Source of the DNA: Liolophura sinensis
Lineage: Eukaryota; Mollusca; Polyplacophora; Chitonida; Chitonidae
Reading direction: 5' to 3'
Assembly: GCF_032854445.1 (NCBI RefSeq)
Contig: NC_088295.1
Coordinates: forward strand, 92,621,805 to 92,685,804
Length of the DNA: 64,000 bases
A model generated the notes under the pieces. It saw only the letters and a list, made by a program, of their open reading frames with translations. It had not been told where the DNA came from and searched no databases. Shown piece by piece: positions 23,455-36,300 of this stretch (position 1 is the first letter of the stretch; the number at the start of each line of letters is the position of its first letter). The translations under genes and the position numbers were made by a program.

Positions 23455-26400
23455 ATTTACTGATAGGCGGAGCCTGCTGCCAACCTTAGCTCGGATGACG
23501 TGCACCTGAGTGTCACACTGCATTTGTATTTACTGATAGACGGAGACTGCTGCCAACCTTAGCCTGGATGATGTGCACCTGAGTATCACACTGCATTTGT
23601 ATTTACTGATAGACGGAGACTGCTGCCAACCTTAGCCTGGATGATGTGCACCTGAGTATCACACTGTATTTGTATTTACTGATAGACGGAGACTGCTGCC
23701 AACCTTAGCCTGGATGATGTGCACCTGAGTATCACACTGTATTTGTATTTACTGATAGACGGAGACTGCTGTCAACCTTAGCCTGGATGACGTGCACCTG
23801 AGTATCTCACTGTATTTGTATTTACTGATAGACGGAGACTGCTGCCAACCTTAGCCTGGATGACGTGCACCTGTTTATCACACTGTATTTGTATTTACTG
23901 ATAGACGGAGACTGCTGCCAACCTTAGCCTGGATGATGTGCACCTGAGTATCACACTGTATTTGTATTTACTGATAGACGGAGACTGCTGTCAACCTTAG
24001 CCTGGATGATGTGCACCTGAGTATCACACTGTATTTGTATTTACTGATAGACGGAGACTGCTGTCAACCTTAGCCTGGATGACGTGCACCTGAGTATCAC
24101 AATGTATTTGTATTTACTGATAGACAGAGCCTGCTGCCAACCTTAGCCTGGATGGCATGCACCTGAGTATTACACTGTATTTGTATTTACTGATAAATGG
24201 AGACTGCTGCCAACCTTAGCACGGATGTGCAACTGATTATCACGTTGTATTTGTATTTACTGTTAGACGGAGACTACTGTCAACCTTAGCCCGGATGACG
24301 TGCACCTGAGTATCACACTGTTTTTGTATTTACTGATAGACGGAGACTACTGCCAACCTTAGCCTGGATGACATGCACCTGAGCATCACATTGTATTTGT
24401 ATTTACTGATAGATGGAGACTGCTGCCAACCTTAGCCTGGATGACGTGCACCTGTTTATCACACTGCATTTGTATTTACTGATAGACAGAGCCTGCTGCC
24501 AACCTTAGCCTGGATGACGTGCACCTGAGTATCACACTGCATTTGTATTTACTGATAGACGGGGACTGCTGTCAACCTTAGCCTGGATGATGTGCACCTG
24601 AGTATCACACTGTATTTGTATTTACTGATAGACGGAGACTGCTGTCAACCTTAGCCTGGATGACGTGCACCTGAGTATCACACTGTATTTGTATTTACTG
24701 ATAGACGGAGACTGCTGCCAACCTTAGCCTGGATGATGTGCACCTGAGTATCACATTGTATTTGTATTTACTGATAGACAGAGCCTGCTGCCAACCTTAG
24801 CCTGGATGACGTGCACCTGAGTATCACACTGCATTTGTATTTACTGATAGACGGGGACTGCTGTCAACCTTAGCCTGGATGATGTGCACCTGAGTATCAC
24901 ACTGTATTTGTATTTACTGATAGACGGAGACTGCTGTCAACCTTAGCCTGGATGACGTGCACCTGAGTATCACACTGTATTTGTATTTACTGATAGACGG
25001 AGACTGCTGCCAACCTTAGCCTGGATGATGTGCACTGAGTATCACAATGTATTTGTATTTACTGATAGACGGAGACTGCTGCCAGCCTAAGCCTGGATGA
25101 CGTGCACCTGAGTATCACACTGTATTTGTATTTTCTGATAGACGGAGACTACTGCCAACCTTAGCCTGGATGACGTGCACCCGTTTATCACACTGTATTT
25201 GTATTTTCTGATAGACGGAGACTGCTACCAATCTTAGCCTGGATGACATGCACCTGAGCATCACATTGTATTTGTATTTACTGATAGATGGAGACTGCTG
25301 CCAACCTTAGCCTGGATGATGTGCACCTGTTTATCACATTGTATTTGTATTTTCTGATAGACGGAGCCTGCTGCCAACCTTAGCCTGGATGACGTGCACC
25401 TGATTATCACATTGTATTTGTATTTACTGACAGACGGAGACTGCTGCCAACCTTAGCCTGGATGTGCAACTGAGTATCACAATGTATTTGTATTTACTGA
25501 CAGATGGAGCCTGCTGCCAATCTTAGCCTGGATGATGTGCACCTGAGTATCACATTGTATTTGTATTTACTGATAGATGGAGACTACTGCCAACCTTAGC
25601 CTGGATGATGTGCACCTGATTATCACATTGTATTTGTATTTACTGATAGACGGAGACTACTACCAACCTTAGGCTGGATGATGTGCACCTGTTTATCACA
25701 TTGTATTTGTATTTACTGATAAACGGAGACTACTACCAACCTTAGCCTGGATGACGTGCACTGAGTATCACAATGTATTTGTATTTACTGATAGACGGAG
25801 ACTGCTGCCAACCTAAGCCTGGATGACGTGCACCTGAGTATCACACTGTATTTGTATTTTCTGATAGACGGAGACTACTGCCAACCTTAGCCTGGATGAC
25901 GTGCACCCGTTTATCACACTGTATTTGTATTTTCTGATAGACGGAGACTGCTACCAATCTTAGCCTGGATGACGTGCACCTGAGTATCACATTGTATTTG
26001 TATTTACTGATAGACGGAGACTGCTGCCAACCTTAGCCTGGATGACGTGCACTGAGTATCACATTGTATTTGTATTTACTGATAGATGGAGACTACTGCC
26101 AACCTTAGCCTGGATGATGTGCACCTGTTTATCGCATTGTATTTGTATTTTCTGATAGATGGAGCCTGCTGCCAACCTTAGCCTGGATGACGTGCACCTG
26201 AGTATCACATTGTATTTGCATTTACTGATCGATGGAGCCTGCTGCCAACCTTAGCCTGGATGATGTGCACCTGAGTATCACACTGTATTTGCATTTACTG
26301 ATCGATGGAGACTACTGCCAACCTTAGCCTGGATGACGTGCACCTGATTATCACATTTGTATTTGTATTTACTGATAGACGGAGACTACTGCCAACCTTA

Positions 26401-26520
26401 GCCTGGATGATGTGCACCTGTTTATCACATTGTATTTGTATTTACTGATAAACAGAGACTTCTGCCAACCTTAGCCTGGATGACGTGCACTGAGTATCAC
26501 ATTGTATTTGTATTTAGATA
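23455..26520. repeat. Minisatellite, 73 bp x ~42
   Basis: Units of TATTTGTATTTACTGATAGA, CGGAGACTGCTGCCAACCTT, AGCCTGGATGACGTGCACCT and GAGTATCACACTG. Variants (GTTTATCACA, TTTTCTGATAG, GGATGTGCAACTGA) recur in blocks, for example around 25050-25260 and 25760-25960. It lies upstream of OSTF1, probably within its 5' intron or promoter flank. Confidence 0.97.
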
Positions 26521-27342
26521 ACTCATCGGCAAAGCTCGCTGCATAAGTGATACTTAATAGTTAATATCCAAATCCACTTAATGCATGGCCTGTCAGCAGG
26601 GTAAGACATTCATGCACCTTTTGCAACCATTGACATTAATCTTCATTGGATATTTTCTCAGAAAATCTCAGTTGAAATCAAAAAAAGGGCTGATTTGTGC
26701 AACTCGCCACTTGCTTCCATGTCTACCCGACTGACCCTGATAAATTGGTATATCAATTATGCTGACGTCTGTTGAGAATCTGACATCATGTCAAAATATG
26801 TCACAACCTTATTTCAGTATTTCAATCCACAGAACAGATGCACATGCAAAGATTACAAGGCAATATTGTTTTAAAAGCTTAGAGTGATGTAGATGTAAAA
26901 AGTGGCAGATGCTTTTAAAATGACAAGATATTGACATTTTGAGAGCGAGTTAACCACAGGTCCACATGTCCTGCTCTCAATAACAACAGCTGCAAATGTA
27001 AAATGAGTGAGTGAGTGCTTGGGGTTTAACATACTTAACAATTTTTTAATCATATGACAGTGTAAAATTATGATGTGATATTTGTGAGCAGGGCATAAAA
27101 GGAAGATATTATGGAATTACAAAACTCGTATACGCCACAGAAAGAGATAAAAATTGTCCAGATGATCACAAAGCCGTCAGCAAACGTATTTCACCTGACT
27201 TTTCCATATGACATGGAAGTTTTGGCTCATAAAAGGCTCTGTTCCCACACCCATACTTTACCATGGATGGCTTCTCAGCTGTTAACTAGACCTTGGCTAC
27301 TGAGTACATACCACTGGTTTGAAATAGACATAGCTAGAACAG
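26521..27342. other. Unique DNA with a SINE fragment
   Basis: Mostly unique AT-rich sequence. A minus-oriented family B SINE tail lies at 27003-27060 (GTGAGTGCTTGGGGTTTAAC, then CTTAACAATTTTTTAATCAT). No gene is seen. Confidence 0.6.
27003..27060 (-). mobile_element. SINE tail fragment, family B
   Basis: Only the 3' end of family B is present: (GAGT)n then GCTTGGGGTTTAACATACTT on the + strand. It is a diverged, truncated copy. Confidence 0.65.
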
Positions 27343-27485
27343 CTCATCCTCCATGTTTGACATGTCGCGAATGTTCCGCAAATGCACGCTAGGCAGTACT
27401 CGGAAACAGTCGTGTGCGCTTTCAGATTTTTCTGCGAAAGCCTCCATATACGAGAAGTAGAAATGCTCTGAGTAGATGTGGTGCT
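27343..27485. repeat. Duplicated segment, copy 1 (~140 bp)
   Basis: About 95% identical by eye to 28613-28755 (shared GAATGTTCCGCAAATG, ACGCTAGGCAGTACTCGG, AAACAGTCGTGTGC, GAAGTAGAAATGCTCTGAGT), 1270 bp apart in direct orientation. It is unlike any array in the window. It is CG-richer than its surroundings and could be a dispersed element or a duplicated upstream exon. Confidence 0.85.
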
Positions 27486-28547
27486 ACAACTAAATATGGG
27501 AGGTTAAGCCAGAAGTGTGAGTGAAACAGTGGAAGTTAACAATTCCAAATTTGGCTTTTAAACTGTTAACCTTGTGTGAGCAGTTCTAATCCAAACTTTG
27601 GCACTTCCAGTACGTTTGTATATACACACACATACATACATGTTCCGCTATTCAGTCTGAACTTCAATCACTGAATCAGTGTGAAATCGTGATAGGTACC
27701 CTGTGCCCCACTCGCATTCATAGTAGACTGTTGTGTTACTATCACTTAGTTCAGCTGTGGGTGACGTACAGCAGACATTGCCCACCACTGGCTTAATTCC
27801 ACAGACTTGTAAAATACCTTTCCGCATCCAATACTTTGACGATCAGTTTGTTCCTCCAGCTTACACGCCCGGCTTACAGCTACTGTCACCCGGAAGTGCC
27901 TGGTGCGCTCTGTCAAACTTCGGAAACCTTCCTTCCGAAAGTCAATATACAACCTGGAGGGTTTCCCACTGGGGAGCGCCCCCTACTGGTGTACATGTGT
28001 ACTATCTCACGTTAGTGACGATCATATGTTCACAACAACGTAAGTTGTATGATTTGTGGTGCATGCCATTTATATCATTGTTGGGGAAGGAGTAGGTTTG
28101 CGTTCGCATCCTGTGATTGTGCCGCTGAGCAACTAAAAAAATCGCAGAATTTGATTGTCTTTGTAAAATGTCAAAGCATTCCTCAGATTTAGCTCAGCTT
28201 AGACTGTAGAGGTACAACACAGTCTTGATATAGTTGTCTCCCCTCGCGGTTGCTCACTGGTGGGGTTCAAGTTGACTTGGAGAGAAGACAACATCAAATC
28301 AGACATTATGAATAGCAATGGAACGTGTGACCCGGTGAACTAGTTATGCCTCAGCAGCATGTTAAGTGTAGTATTGGCACACTGAAATCGGTGCCAGAAA
28401 GAAAAACAGATGCCACTCAGCTCTATGGGGCAATGTTTATGTCAAAGCACAGCCCTGTATGCAAGCATTGTCTTACCCTGCCGTTCTTGGTTCTTGGTGC
28501 CTTGTCCTCTTCATACTGTTGTTTTCCGTTGCATTGGTTATAGTGAT

Positions 28548-28600
28548 ATGCTTCACCTTGCAAACGTGCACTTGACCAGAACAGAACTTCTCTGTGTAGG
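28548..28600 (+). repeat. Inverted repeat arm, partner 29097-29147
   Basis: ATATGCTTCACCTTGCAA, then CGTGCA, then AGAACTTCTCTGTGTA is found in reverse complement at 29097-29147 (ACACAGAGAAGTTC, GCACACTTGCAAGGTGAAGC). The pair flanks the duplicated segment and a SINE. Confidence 0.7.
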
Positions 28601-28612
28601 CCCTCATCGCTA

Positions 28613-28755
28613 GATCAGCTCATCGTCCATGTTTGACATGTTGCGAATGTTCCGCAAATGTACGCTAGGCAGTACTCGGAAACAGTCGTGTGCACTTTCA
28701 GATTCTTCTGCGAAAGCCTCCATATACGAGAAGTAGAAATGCTCTGAGTGTAGCC
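28613..28755. repeat. Duplicated segment, copy 2 (~140 bp)
   Basis: Direct copy of 27343-27485 with a handful of substitutions. The copy ends just before the SINE at 28776. Confidence 0.85.
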
Positions 28756-28775
28756 GAGTGATCATACGTAAATTG

Positions 28776-29040
28776 GGGCCTCCGTGGTTCAGTTGTTTAG
28801 CATGCTAGCGCAACGTAATGACCCAGGAGCCTCTCACCAGTGTGGTCGCTGTGAGTTGAAGTCCAGCTGGTGCTGACTTCCTCTCCAGCCGTACATGGGA
28901 AGGTCTGGCAGCAACCTGCGAATGGTTGTGGGTTTCCACCAGGCTCTGCCCGGTTTCCTCCCACCATAATGCTGGTCACTGTCATATAAGTGAAATATTC
29001 TTGAGTACGGTGTAAAACACCAATCAAATAAATACATAAA
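28776..29040 (+). mobile_element. tRNA-derived SINE, family A, near full length
   Basis: The head GGGCCTCCGTGGTTCAGTTG TTTAGCATGC looks like an A box and GAGTTGAAGTCC like a diverged B box, so it is derived from a tRNA gene transcribed by RNA polymerase III. The body matches the truncated copies at 5449, 12566 and 55105. It ends in AAATACATAAATC. This is the best reference copy of family A in the window. Confidence 0.85.
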
Positions 29041-29219
29041 TCACACAAAAATTTCAAACATGACTCATGAAGGACAGATAATGCTTGTAGGACATGTACA
29101 CAGAGAAGTTCGGATCCTGCGCACACTTGCAAGGTGAAGCATTTCACTAAACTCACAGACATTTGTTGCAGAAATTATGGACTTACAGAGATTACTGACA
29201 ACCATGTCATGCAGCGGAC

Positions 29220-29376
29220 TAGTCCGAGATTGCTTAGGCATCTGGCTTGGCAAAAGGTTTGATGGGCCAAGAATAGCCCCAAACCAATGCCCCAAACCAA
29301 CCAGGTTTTTAAATGGAGAACGCTCTGATGTTGGTTTGGGGCGGTCCTTGGCCAAAGGTGAGAGCAATCTCGGACT
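29220..29376. mobile_element. Possible small MITE-like inverted repeat
   Basis: TAGTCCGAGATTGCT at the left end recurs in reverse complement as AGCAATCTCGGACTA at the right end, about 155 bp apart. The inner parts pair partly (TTGGGG/CCCCAA, CTTGGCAAAAGG/CCTTGGCCAAAGG). It is much shorter in paired length than the element at 20942. Confidence 0.45.
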
Positions 29377-29989
29377 AATGTATGTTCAGGACAGCACATT
29401 GAGAAGCAAGAGTGCAGGGTATGTCAGTGCTGGCATATAGGGCCATGTTTCTACATAGCCCCATAGAGCTAAGTGTCACTGTATTAAATCCTGCACATTA
29501 TTATGCAAACTTCTGATTTTGGATTGGGATAGATAGGCCCCTGCTATGTAGTCGTCTGCGATCTGGTTAGAACTGATCTCAGTGAGGTCTGTGCTTTGTC
29601 ACACACAATAAACTTAAAATTTTCAGTGCCATTAATTGTTACACTGTATACAAGAAAGTATCCATCGTACTTTGAATTAAAATGAATGTTAAAGTTAATT
29701 CAATTCATATGTCAACCATGCATATTTAAAGGAAGATAATCTGACATATCACAGCCAGCTGCAGGTTGTGATGTAATAAATGTTGAGTTCATCACTGTGA
29801 GAACGTGGCTAACTCGGGTCTACACTGTCCGGATTGACCATAATTCTCTTGGGATTACATAAATACTACAATGTACATAACCAGTTTGCTCACAAATTTA
29901 ATGGTCATTACAAAAGACAGAATGTTCTAGCTACAGAGACCACAGATTTTGCCCAACTTGGCCCCACTGTCGTTATCAAGTCACAATGT

Positions 29990-31955
29990 AGAGTAGGCCT
30001 ACTGATAAGTATATTGTTGGCTGTTAAAACGTTAAGGCTTTATGTATCAGTCCGGTATTTGTAGTGAGTATATTGCTGGCTGTTAAAACGCCAAGGCTTT
30101 ATGCACCTATCAGGTATTTGTAGTGAGTATATTGCTGGCTGTTAAAACGTTAAGGCTTTATGTATCAGTCAGGTATTTGTAGTGAGTATATTGCTGGCTG
30201 TTAAAACATTAAGGCTTTATGTATCACTCGGGTATTTGTAGTGAGTATATTGCTGGCTGTTAAAACGCCAAGGCTTTATGCACCTATCAGGTATTTGTAG
30301 TGAGTATGTTGCTAGCTGTTAAAACGTTAAGGCTTTATGTATCAGTCAGGTATTTGTAGTGAGTATATTGCTGGCTGTTAAAACGCTAAGGCTTTATTAT
30401 CAGTCAGGTATTTGTAATGAGTACATTGCTGGCTGTTAAAACGCCAAGGCTTTATGCACCTATCAGGTATTTGTAGTGAGTATGTTGCTAGCTGTTAAAA
30501 CATTAAGGCTTTATGTATCACTCAGGTATTTGTAGTGAGTATATTGCTGGCTGTTAAAACGCTAAGGCTTTATGCATCAATCAGGTATTTGTAATAACTA
30601 TATTGCTGGCTGTTAAAACGCTAAGGCTTTATGTATCAATCAGGTATTTGTAATGAGTATATTGCTGGCTGTTAAGATGCCAAGGCTTTATGTATCAGTC
30701 AAGTATTTGTAGTGAGCATATTGCTGGCTGTTAAAACGCTAAGGCTTTATTATCAGTCAGGTATTTGTAATGAGTACATTGCTGGCTGTTTAATCGCCAA
30801 GGCTTTATGTATCAATCAGGTATTTGTAATGAGTATATTGCTGGCTGTTAAAATGCTAAGGTTTTATGTATCAGTCAGGTATTTGTAATGAGTATATTGC
30901 TAGCTGCTAAAATGTTAAAGCTTTATGTATCAATCAGGTATTTGTAGTGAGTATATTGCTGGCTGTTAAAATGCTAAGGCTTTATGCATCAATCAGGTAT
31001 TTGTAATAACTATATTGCTGGCTGTTAAAACGCTAAGGCTTTATGCATCAATCAGGTATTTGTAATAACTATATTGCTGGCTGTTAAAACGCTAAGGCTT
31101 TATGTATCAATCAGGTATTTGTAATGAGTATATTGCTGGCTGTTAAAATGCCAAGGCTTTATGTATCAGTCAGTTATTTGTAATGAGTATATTGCTGGCT
31201 GTTAAAACGCTAAGGCTTTATTATCAGTCAGGTATTTGTAATGAGTATATTGCTGGCTGTTTAAACGCCAAGGCTTTATGTATCAATCAGGTATTTGTAA
31301 TGAGTATATTGCTGGCTGTTAAAACGCTAAGGCTTTATTATCAGTCAGGTATTTGTAATGAGTATATTGCTGGCTGTTAAAACGCTAAGGCGTTATGTAT
31401 CAGTCAGGTATTTGTGATGAGTATATTGCTAGCTGCTAAAATGTTAAAGCTTTATGTATCAGTCAGGTATTTGTAATGAGTATATTGCTGGCTGTTAAAA
31501 CGCTAAGGCTTTATGCATCAATCAGGTATTTGTAATGAGTATATTGCTGGCTGTTAAAATGCCAAGGCTTTATGTATCAGTCAGGTATTTGTAATGAGTA
31601 TATTGCTGGCTGTTAAAACGCCAAGGCTTTATGTATCAATGAGGTATTTGTAGTGAGCATATTGCTGGCTGTTAAAACGCCAAGGCTTTATGTATCAGTC
31701 AAGTATTTGTAATGAATATATTGCTGGCTGTTAAAATGCCAAGGCTTTATGCATCAGTCAAGTATTTGTAGTGAGTATATTGCTGGCTGTTAAAATGCCA
31801 AGGCTTTATGTATCAGTCAGGTATTTGTAGTGAGTATATTGCTGGCTGTTAAAACACTAAGGCTTTATGTATATGTCAGGTATTTGTAATGAGTATATGG
31901 CTGGTTGTTGAAACACTTAGACTTTATGTATCAGCCAGGTATTTGACTTATGTGG
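29990..31955. repeat. Minisatellite, 59 bp x ~33
   Basis: Units of GTGAGTATATTGCTGGCTGT, TAAAACGCTAAGGCTTTATG and TATCAGTCAGGTATTTGTA. Variant positions (CGTTAAG, CGCCAAG, TTTATTATCAG) are shuffled among copies. It lies about 1 kb upstream of the first coding exon of the GH35 gene. Confidence 0.97.
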
Positions 31956-32044
31956 CAGGCACATTCAAAAATGAAGGGTTTGGGCATCTCATTAGAATGG
32001 CGAACTCATAAAACGTACTCACTCTTTAAAAAATGATCCAAAGC

Positions 32045-32450
32045 TCTGGTGTTTTTCCTTTATTATGCCAACTGTCCCTGATAACACAGTTGGTAGAGCA
32101 TCTGCGTCGGGAATGGTAGATCCAGGGTCAATCCTGGGTCGGGTCACACCTAGGACCTTACAAAGAAGCTGTAACTTCCTCACATGGTGTTCAACATTAA
32201 TGGGATGGTACAACGACTGGTTGACCCGTATCAGTATAATTGCTCAGGCGGGGTGGCTTACTTGCCTTCGGTAAGTCGTCTCAGTGAAGCAGCACTAGAT
32301 AAAAGAGCAGTGAAAAACCGTCCTGCAACAAGGAGGCACAGTACATACACTCTAAGGACTCCTTCGTCGTCTTATGACTGAAAAATTGTTAAGTACGACG
32401 TTAAACCTTAAGCATTCACTGACTCACTGACTCACTGACTCACTCCTTTA
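32045..32450 (+). mobile_element. tRNA-derived SINE, family B, near full length
   Basis: The head contains CAGTTGGTAGAGCATCTGCG (A box region) and CAGGGTCAATCCTGGGTCGG (B box region), clearly tRNA-like. A body with GAAGCAGCACTAGATAAAAG and CAACAAGGAGGCACAGTACA follows, then GACTGAAAAATTGTTAAGTA CGACGTTAAA and an (ACTG/ACTC)n tail. This is the most complete family B copy in the window. Confidence 0.88.
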
Positions 32451-32749
32451 TTATGTCAAAATGGGCATATATATGCTCATAAAACACATGAAGTACACAG
32501 GCACTGTGAGGTCACAGAAGAAAATGATGTGCTCTGCTGCGATTAGGACCTTCTGTGTAACTCATGCTCATGTCTCCCACTAAAATTGTACTACAGTTTT
32601 ATTGATTTTGTATAGCTGGGAAAAAAGACCTATGCTAAAGCTTAATCTCAAACAAAATCAGATATTGATATGTTACTGTGTGGAAGGTTCACATCTACTG
32701 GGTGAGATATGGTAGCCTTTATTAACATTAATATGGTAAGCATACCTAA

Positions 32750-32896
32750 TTATGTATTGAGAGTGTGTTGTGGATGAGTGGTTAAAGGTGCTTGTTTTGC
32801 TGTTGCAAGGATGCACAAGGTACGGGTTCAATCCCACCCTTGGACAGGAAATTTGTGCGTGATATATTCTTGAGTGTGGCATTAAATAAATTTTAG
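32750..32896 (+). mobile_element. tRNA-derived SINE, short type
   Basis: GTGGATGAGTGGTTAAAGGT looks like an A box and ACGGGTTCAATCCCACCC is a near-perfect B box. The tail GATATATTCTTGAGTGTGGC ATTAAATAAA shares the family A 3' end but lacks its middle. It sits 90 bp upstream of the first coding exon of the GH35 gene. Confidence 0.75.
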
Positions 32897-32984
32897 AAAT
32901 TTATGAATAACTATGTCTAATGGTGGAGCCAATATTATTTTTTGTGAACGAGAATTTACAATTTCTTCTTTGCACTTTATACAG

Positions 32985-33367
32985 ATGAATGACATCTCCA
33001 GCATGAATACATCTATTAAAATAGGATCTCTATACTTCCATAAAAGTCATTTAAAACGCATTGGGATTCTGGCAGCATGCCTGATAGCAGCACTGTACTG
33101 GCTGGTGTGGCATTCCGGGACAGTACACACTAGGCCGAGGCCAGGCCTCGTGCTTGATGACTTTGAACCACTGAGAATGCCTGAAGGCTTCGAGTATGAC
33201 TTCACTCATCAGAACAGCTCCCTGAAGCTGAGAAACCGTCACTTTATGCTAGATGGTAAGCCCCTCACCATCCTCAGTGGTAGCATCCATTACTTCAGGG
33301 TACCGATGGTGTACTGGAAAGATCGGTTGTTGAAACTGAAAGCAGCTGGACTGAACACTGTGGAAAC
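32985..33367 (+). CDS. GLB1L2-like: GH35 gene, coding exon 1
   Basis: Residues 1-127 plus two bases. Holds the membrane/signal segment ([18 protein letters not shown]) and the start of the TIM barrel ([20 protein letters not shown], then [18 protein letters not shown]). Donor GTGAGT. The region just before (TTCTTTGCACTTTATACAG) looks like a 3' splice site, so a 5'UTR exon is likely upstream. Confidence 0.9.
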
Positions 33368-36300
33368 GTGAGTTTGAAACCATTCAAACTGTGTTCATTT
33401 GTATATGTGTAACAAAAAAAATCTTAATGATAATAGTAATGAAATAAAATATTTAGTTGTGATTATTAATACAGTATTTTATTGTTGTTTCAGGCCATAC
33501 TCAAGAATTCATATGTGCAGACAACAATAGATATTTAATTTGGTTGCAAAGTTCATGTGTGATATTTAATTTAGACAGTTGAAATGCCAGTGTTATAATC
33601 CATGATACCTGTACTTTTGTTCTACTTGACTTCATCAGAGGAATGGATCTTTCTCTTCCTAGGTATGTAGCCTGGAACAAACATGAAGAGAGAAGGGGCC
33701 ACTTTACCATGGCAGATAACCTAGATCTGAGGTTAGGATGCTTGTCTTCTGCCCATCACCTGTTCTACATGAACAGCTATAACTGTAATCAGGAATCAGG
33801 TGTGTCCATGTTGAGGCATACACAAGCACACCTGTAATGTTAAAATTGAGGACATCAGTGAGAAAACTTGCATAGGATTAGTTGTCATGGAGATTTGTGT
33901 ACCTGACTAAGAGTGAAGGGCAGGATATACATGTAGGCTTCCATTTGTTACTCACTTGTGCTGCTTTCACTTTTATCCTCCAACTATTATTTCATCTGTA
34001 GTCATTGAAGGACTATTGATTGCTGGTATCAGTGTTGGCAATTTTTTTGCTAACAGCTGTTTAATGAATTTTATTGATTTCAGTGGACTTTGAATGCTGA
34101 TAGAGAAGTAATGCAAATTGAACTGCTGTGTGCTTTTGTTAAAACAGTTTTACATTTCATTATTATGTATATATGAGCAGGCGTTTCATCAAGCTGTCCC
34201 GCGACGTAGGGCTCTACATGATATTACGACCAGGCCCATATATCTGTGCAGAATGGGACATGGGAGGACTGCCCAGGTAATAGGATAATGCCGTCTGCAC
34301 TGAAGGTCAATCGATCACTTTACAATGGAACGCTTTTTCACAACGTCTTCACACAAAACACAATATACATATGGTAAACAAATGTATGTACTTCAGTGTC
34401 ACATGAAAATATATAGCCAATATAACAACACTAAAATGGCATGTATTTTTCCAGTTTGGAATGTTAACAAACATACATACATACATACATACATACATAC
34501 ATGTTCATACATACATACATACATACATACATGTACATACATACATACATACATACATGTACATACATACATACATACATACATGTACATACATACATAC
34601 ATATATACATACATACATACATACATACATACATACATACATACATGTACATACATACATACATACATACATACATACATACATACATACATACATACAT
34701 ACATACATACATGTACATACATACATACATACATGTACATACATACATACATACATACATACTTTGAAGGAAACAAAAATGAGTAAAGAAATGAAAAGAA
34801 AAAAAAAAGAAAGACTTAAATATAAATATATAAATATAAAGTATAAATGTATTCTTGAATATGATGTAAAGCAAATATGAATTTATCAAATAAATAAATA
34901 ATTCTAAGACATCAGCAATCTTTTCATTTGATTCATTATCTTTGTATCCATGCAAATGGCCATATTATGGTAAAATACAGTTTCAAATTTTCAAATAGGA
35001 GAGGAAATGTTGAAATGTTTATGATGTTGGTGAGTTCGGAGCTGACAAACAAACCAGGCTTTGTTCTGTGCCTGCAGTTGGCTGCTACATGACCCCACGA
35101 TGAAGATGAGAACTAATCATCCACCTTACATGGATGCTGTCAGGAGCTACTTCAGGAAGCTTCTCCCTAAAGTCGTTGACCTTCAGGTAATAACAAACAC
35201 CTGCCACAATGGCTGGTACTGGCTTATTTCCCACATTACATGTGAGTCACAAGTGTTCCTCAGATACAAACTAGCTTCATTAGAAATGGTCCCCATTGAC
35301 CTTTATTTTATCAAATTAAACACTGTGCTCTAGCATACTGCAGACATCATTTTGGATATTTTATGCTACATGTATTTGTGAGCCTACATTAGATTTTTTT
35401 TCTTTAGTACAGCAGAGGAGGTCCCATTATTATGGTCCAGGTGGAGAATGAATTTGGTAGTTACAGTGATGAGGTAGAACACCTGCAGTTTATAGCCCAA
35501 GTAAGTGAAAAGTACAAAACTGAGTAATCATGTTTCAGGTGGTTTTTGTAGTTACATTTGAAGTAATGAGATACCTACAGTTTATAGCCCAGGTGAATGA
35601 AAAGTACAGATCTAATCAGATAATTTTCAGGTGCGTTAAGATTTTGGTAGTTACATTTAGAGTGATGAGGTGGAACACCTGCAATTCATCTGCCCAGGTG
35701 AGAGAACAGTTTTCCTGGATTTTCATGGTCTAGGTGTATATGTTTTGTTTGGTACAGAGCTAGAACTATTGTATACTTTGTGAAACCAGTTCTCCAGTTA
35801 CATGAATATTCTTGAGTTATCAAATGAATAAATAAATCTAGTTACGTCTGCTCCATCAGTTTCATTCAAGTTCATACTTGTGTTATAATAATATGTGCTT
35901 AGTGACAGTTTATTTCAAGGTTTCCCTGTAATTTTGTTTGTTCTCTGTTCCGTGCAGACTCTGCGGGCTAATGGGATCCAAGAACTTTTGGTAGTGTCAG
36001 AGAGTAGGGAGGGGGTACTTCGTGCTCCTTTACCTCAAGGTACATGTGTGCTGCATTTTTCCAGTATTCTTACACCGCCATGGAATTCGCCGGCGTCTGG
36101 ACAGTTGTTGTGGGCTTACAGTTTATATTGTGACAGAAACCTGTCACAAAAGTGATAAGGGGACATGAAAATGCACCCCTGTGTCCACCCGTCTGCCTGT
36201 CTGTCACACCTGATCTTGTCAACATCAGGCCCCAGGATCACAAAACTTTCTTAGACTCAAGTCAAATTCATTCTTAACTTAACAACAGTTTATCGTGCTA

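Noticed and set aside
28797..29440. Minus-strand frames of about 100-121 codons
   Set aside because: They run antisense through a SINE and an inverted repeat; no domain.
32913..32984. Upstream in-frame ATG extending the GH35 protein by 24 residues
   Set aside because: A pyrimidine-rich acceptor ending CAG stands right before the ATG at 32985, and the extension lacks any family similarity. Not fully excluded.
34325..34955. HTYI/MYVC repeat proteins
   Set aside because: Translation of an (ACAT)n microsatellite within intron 3.
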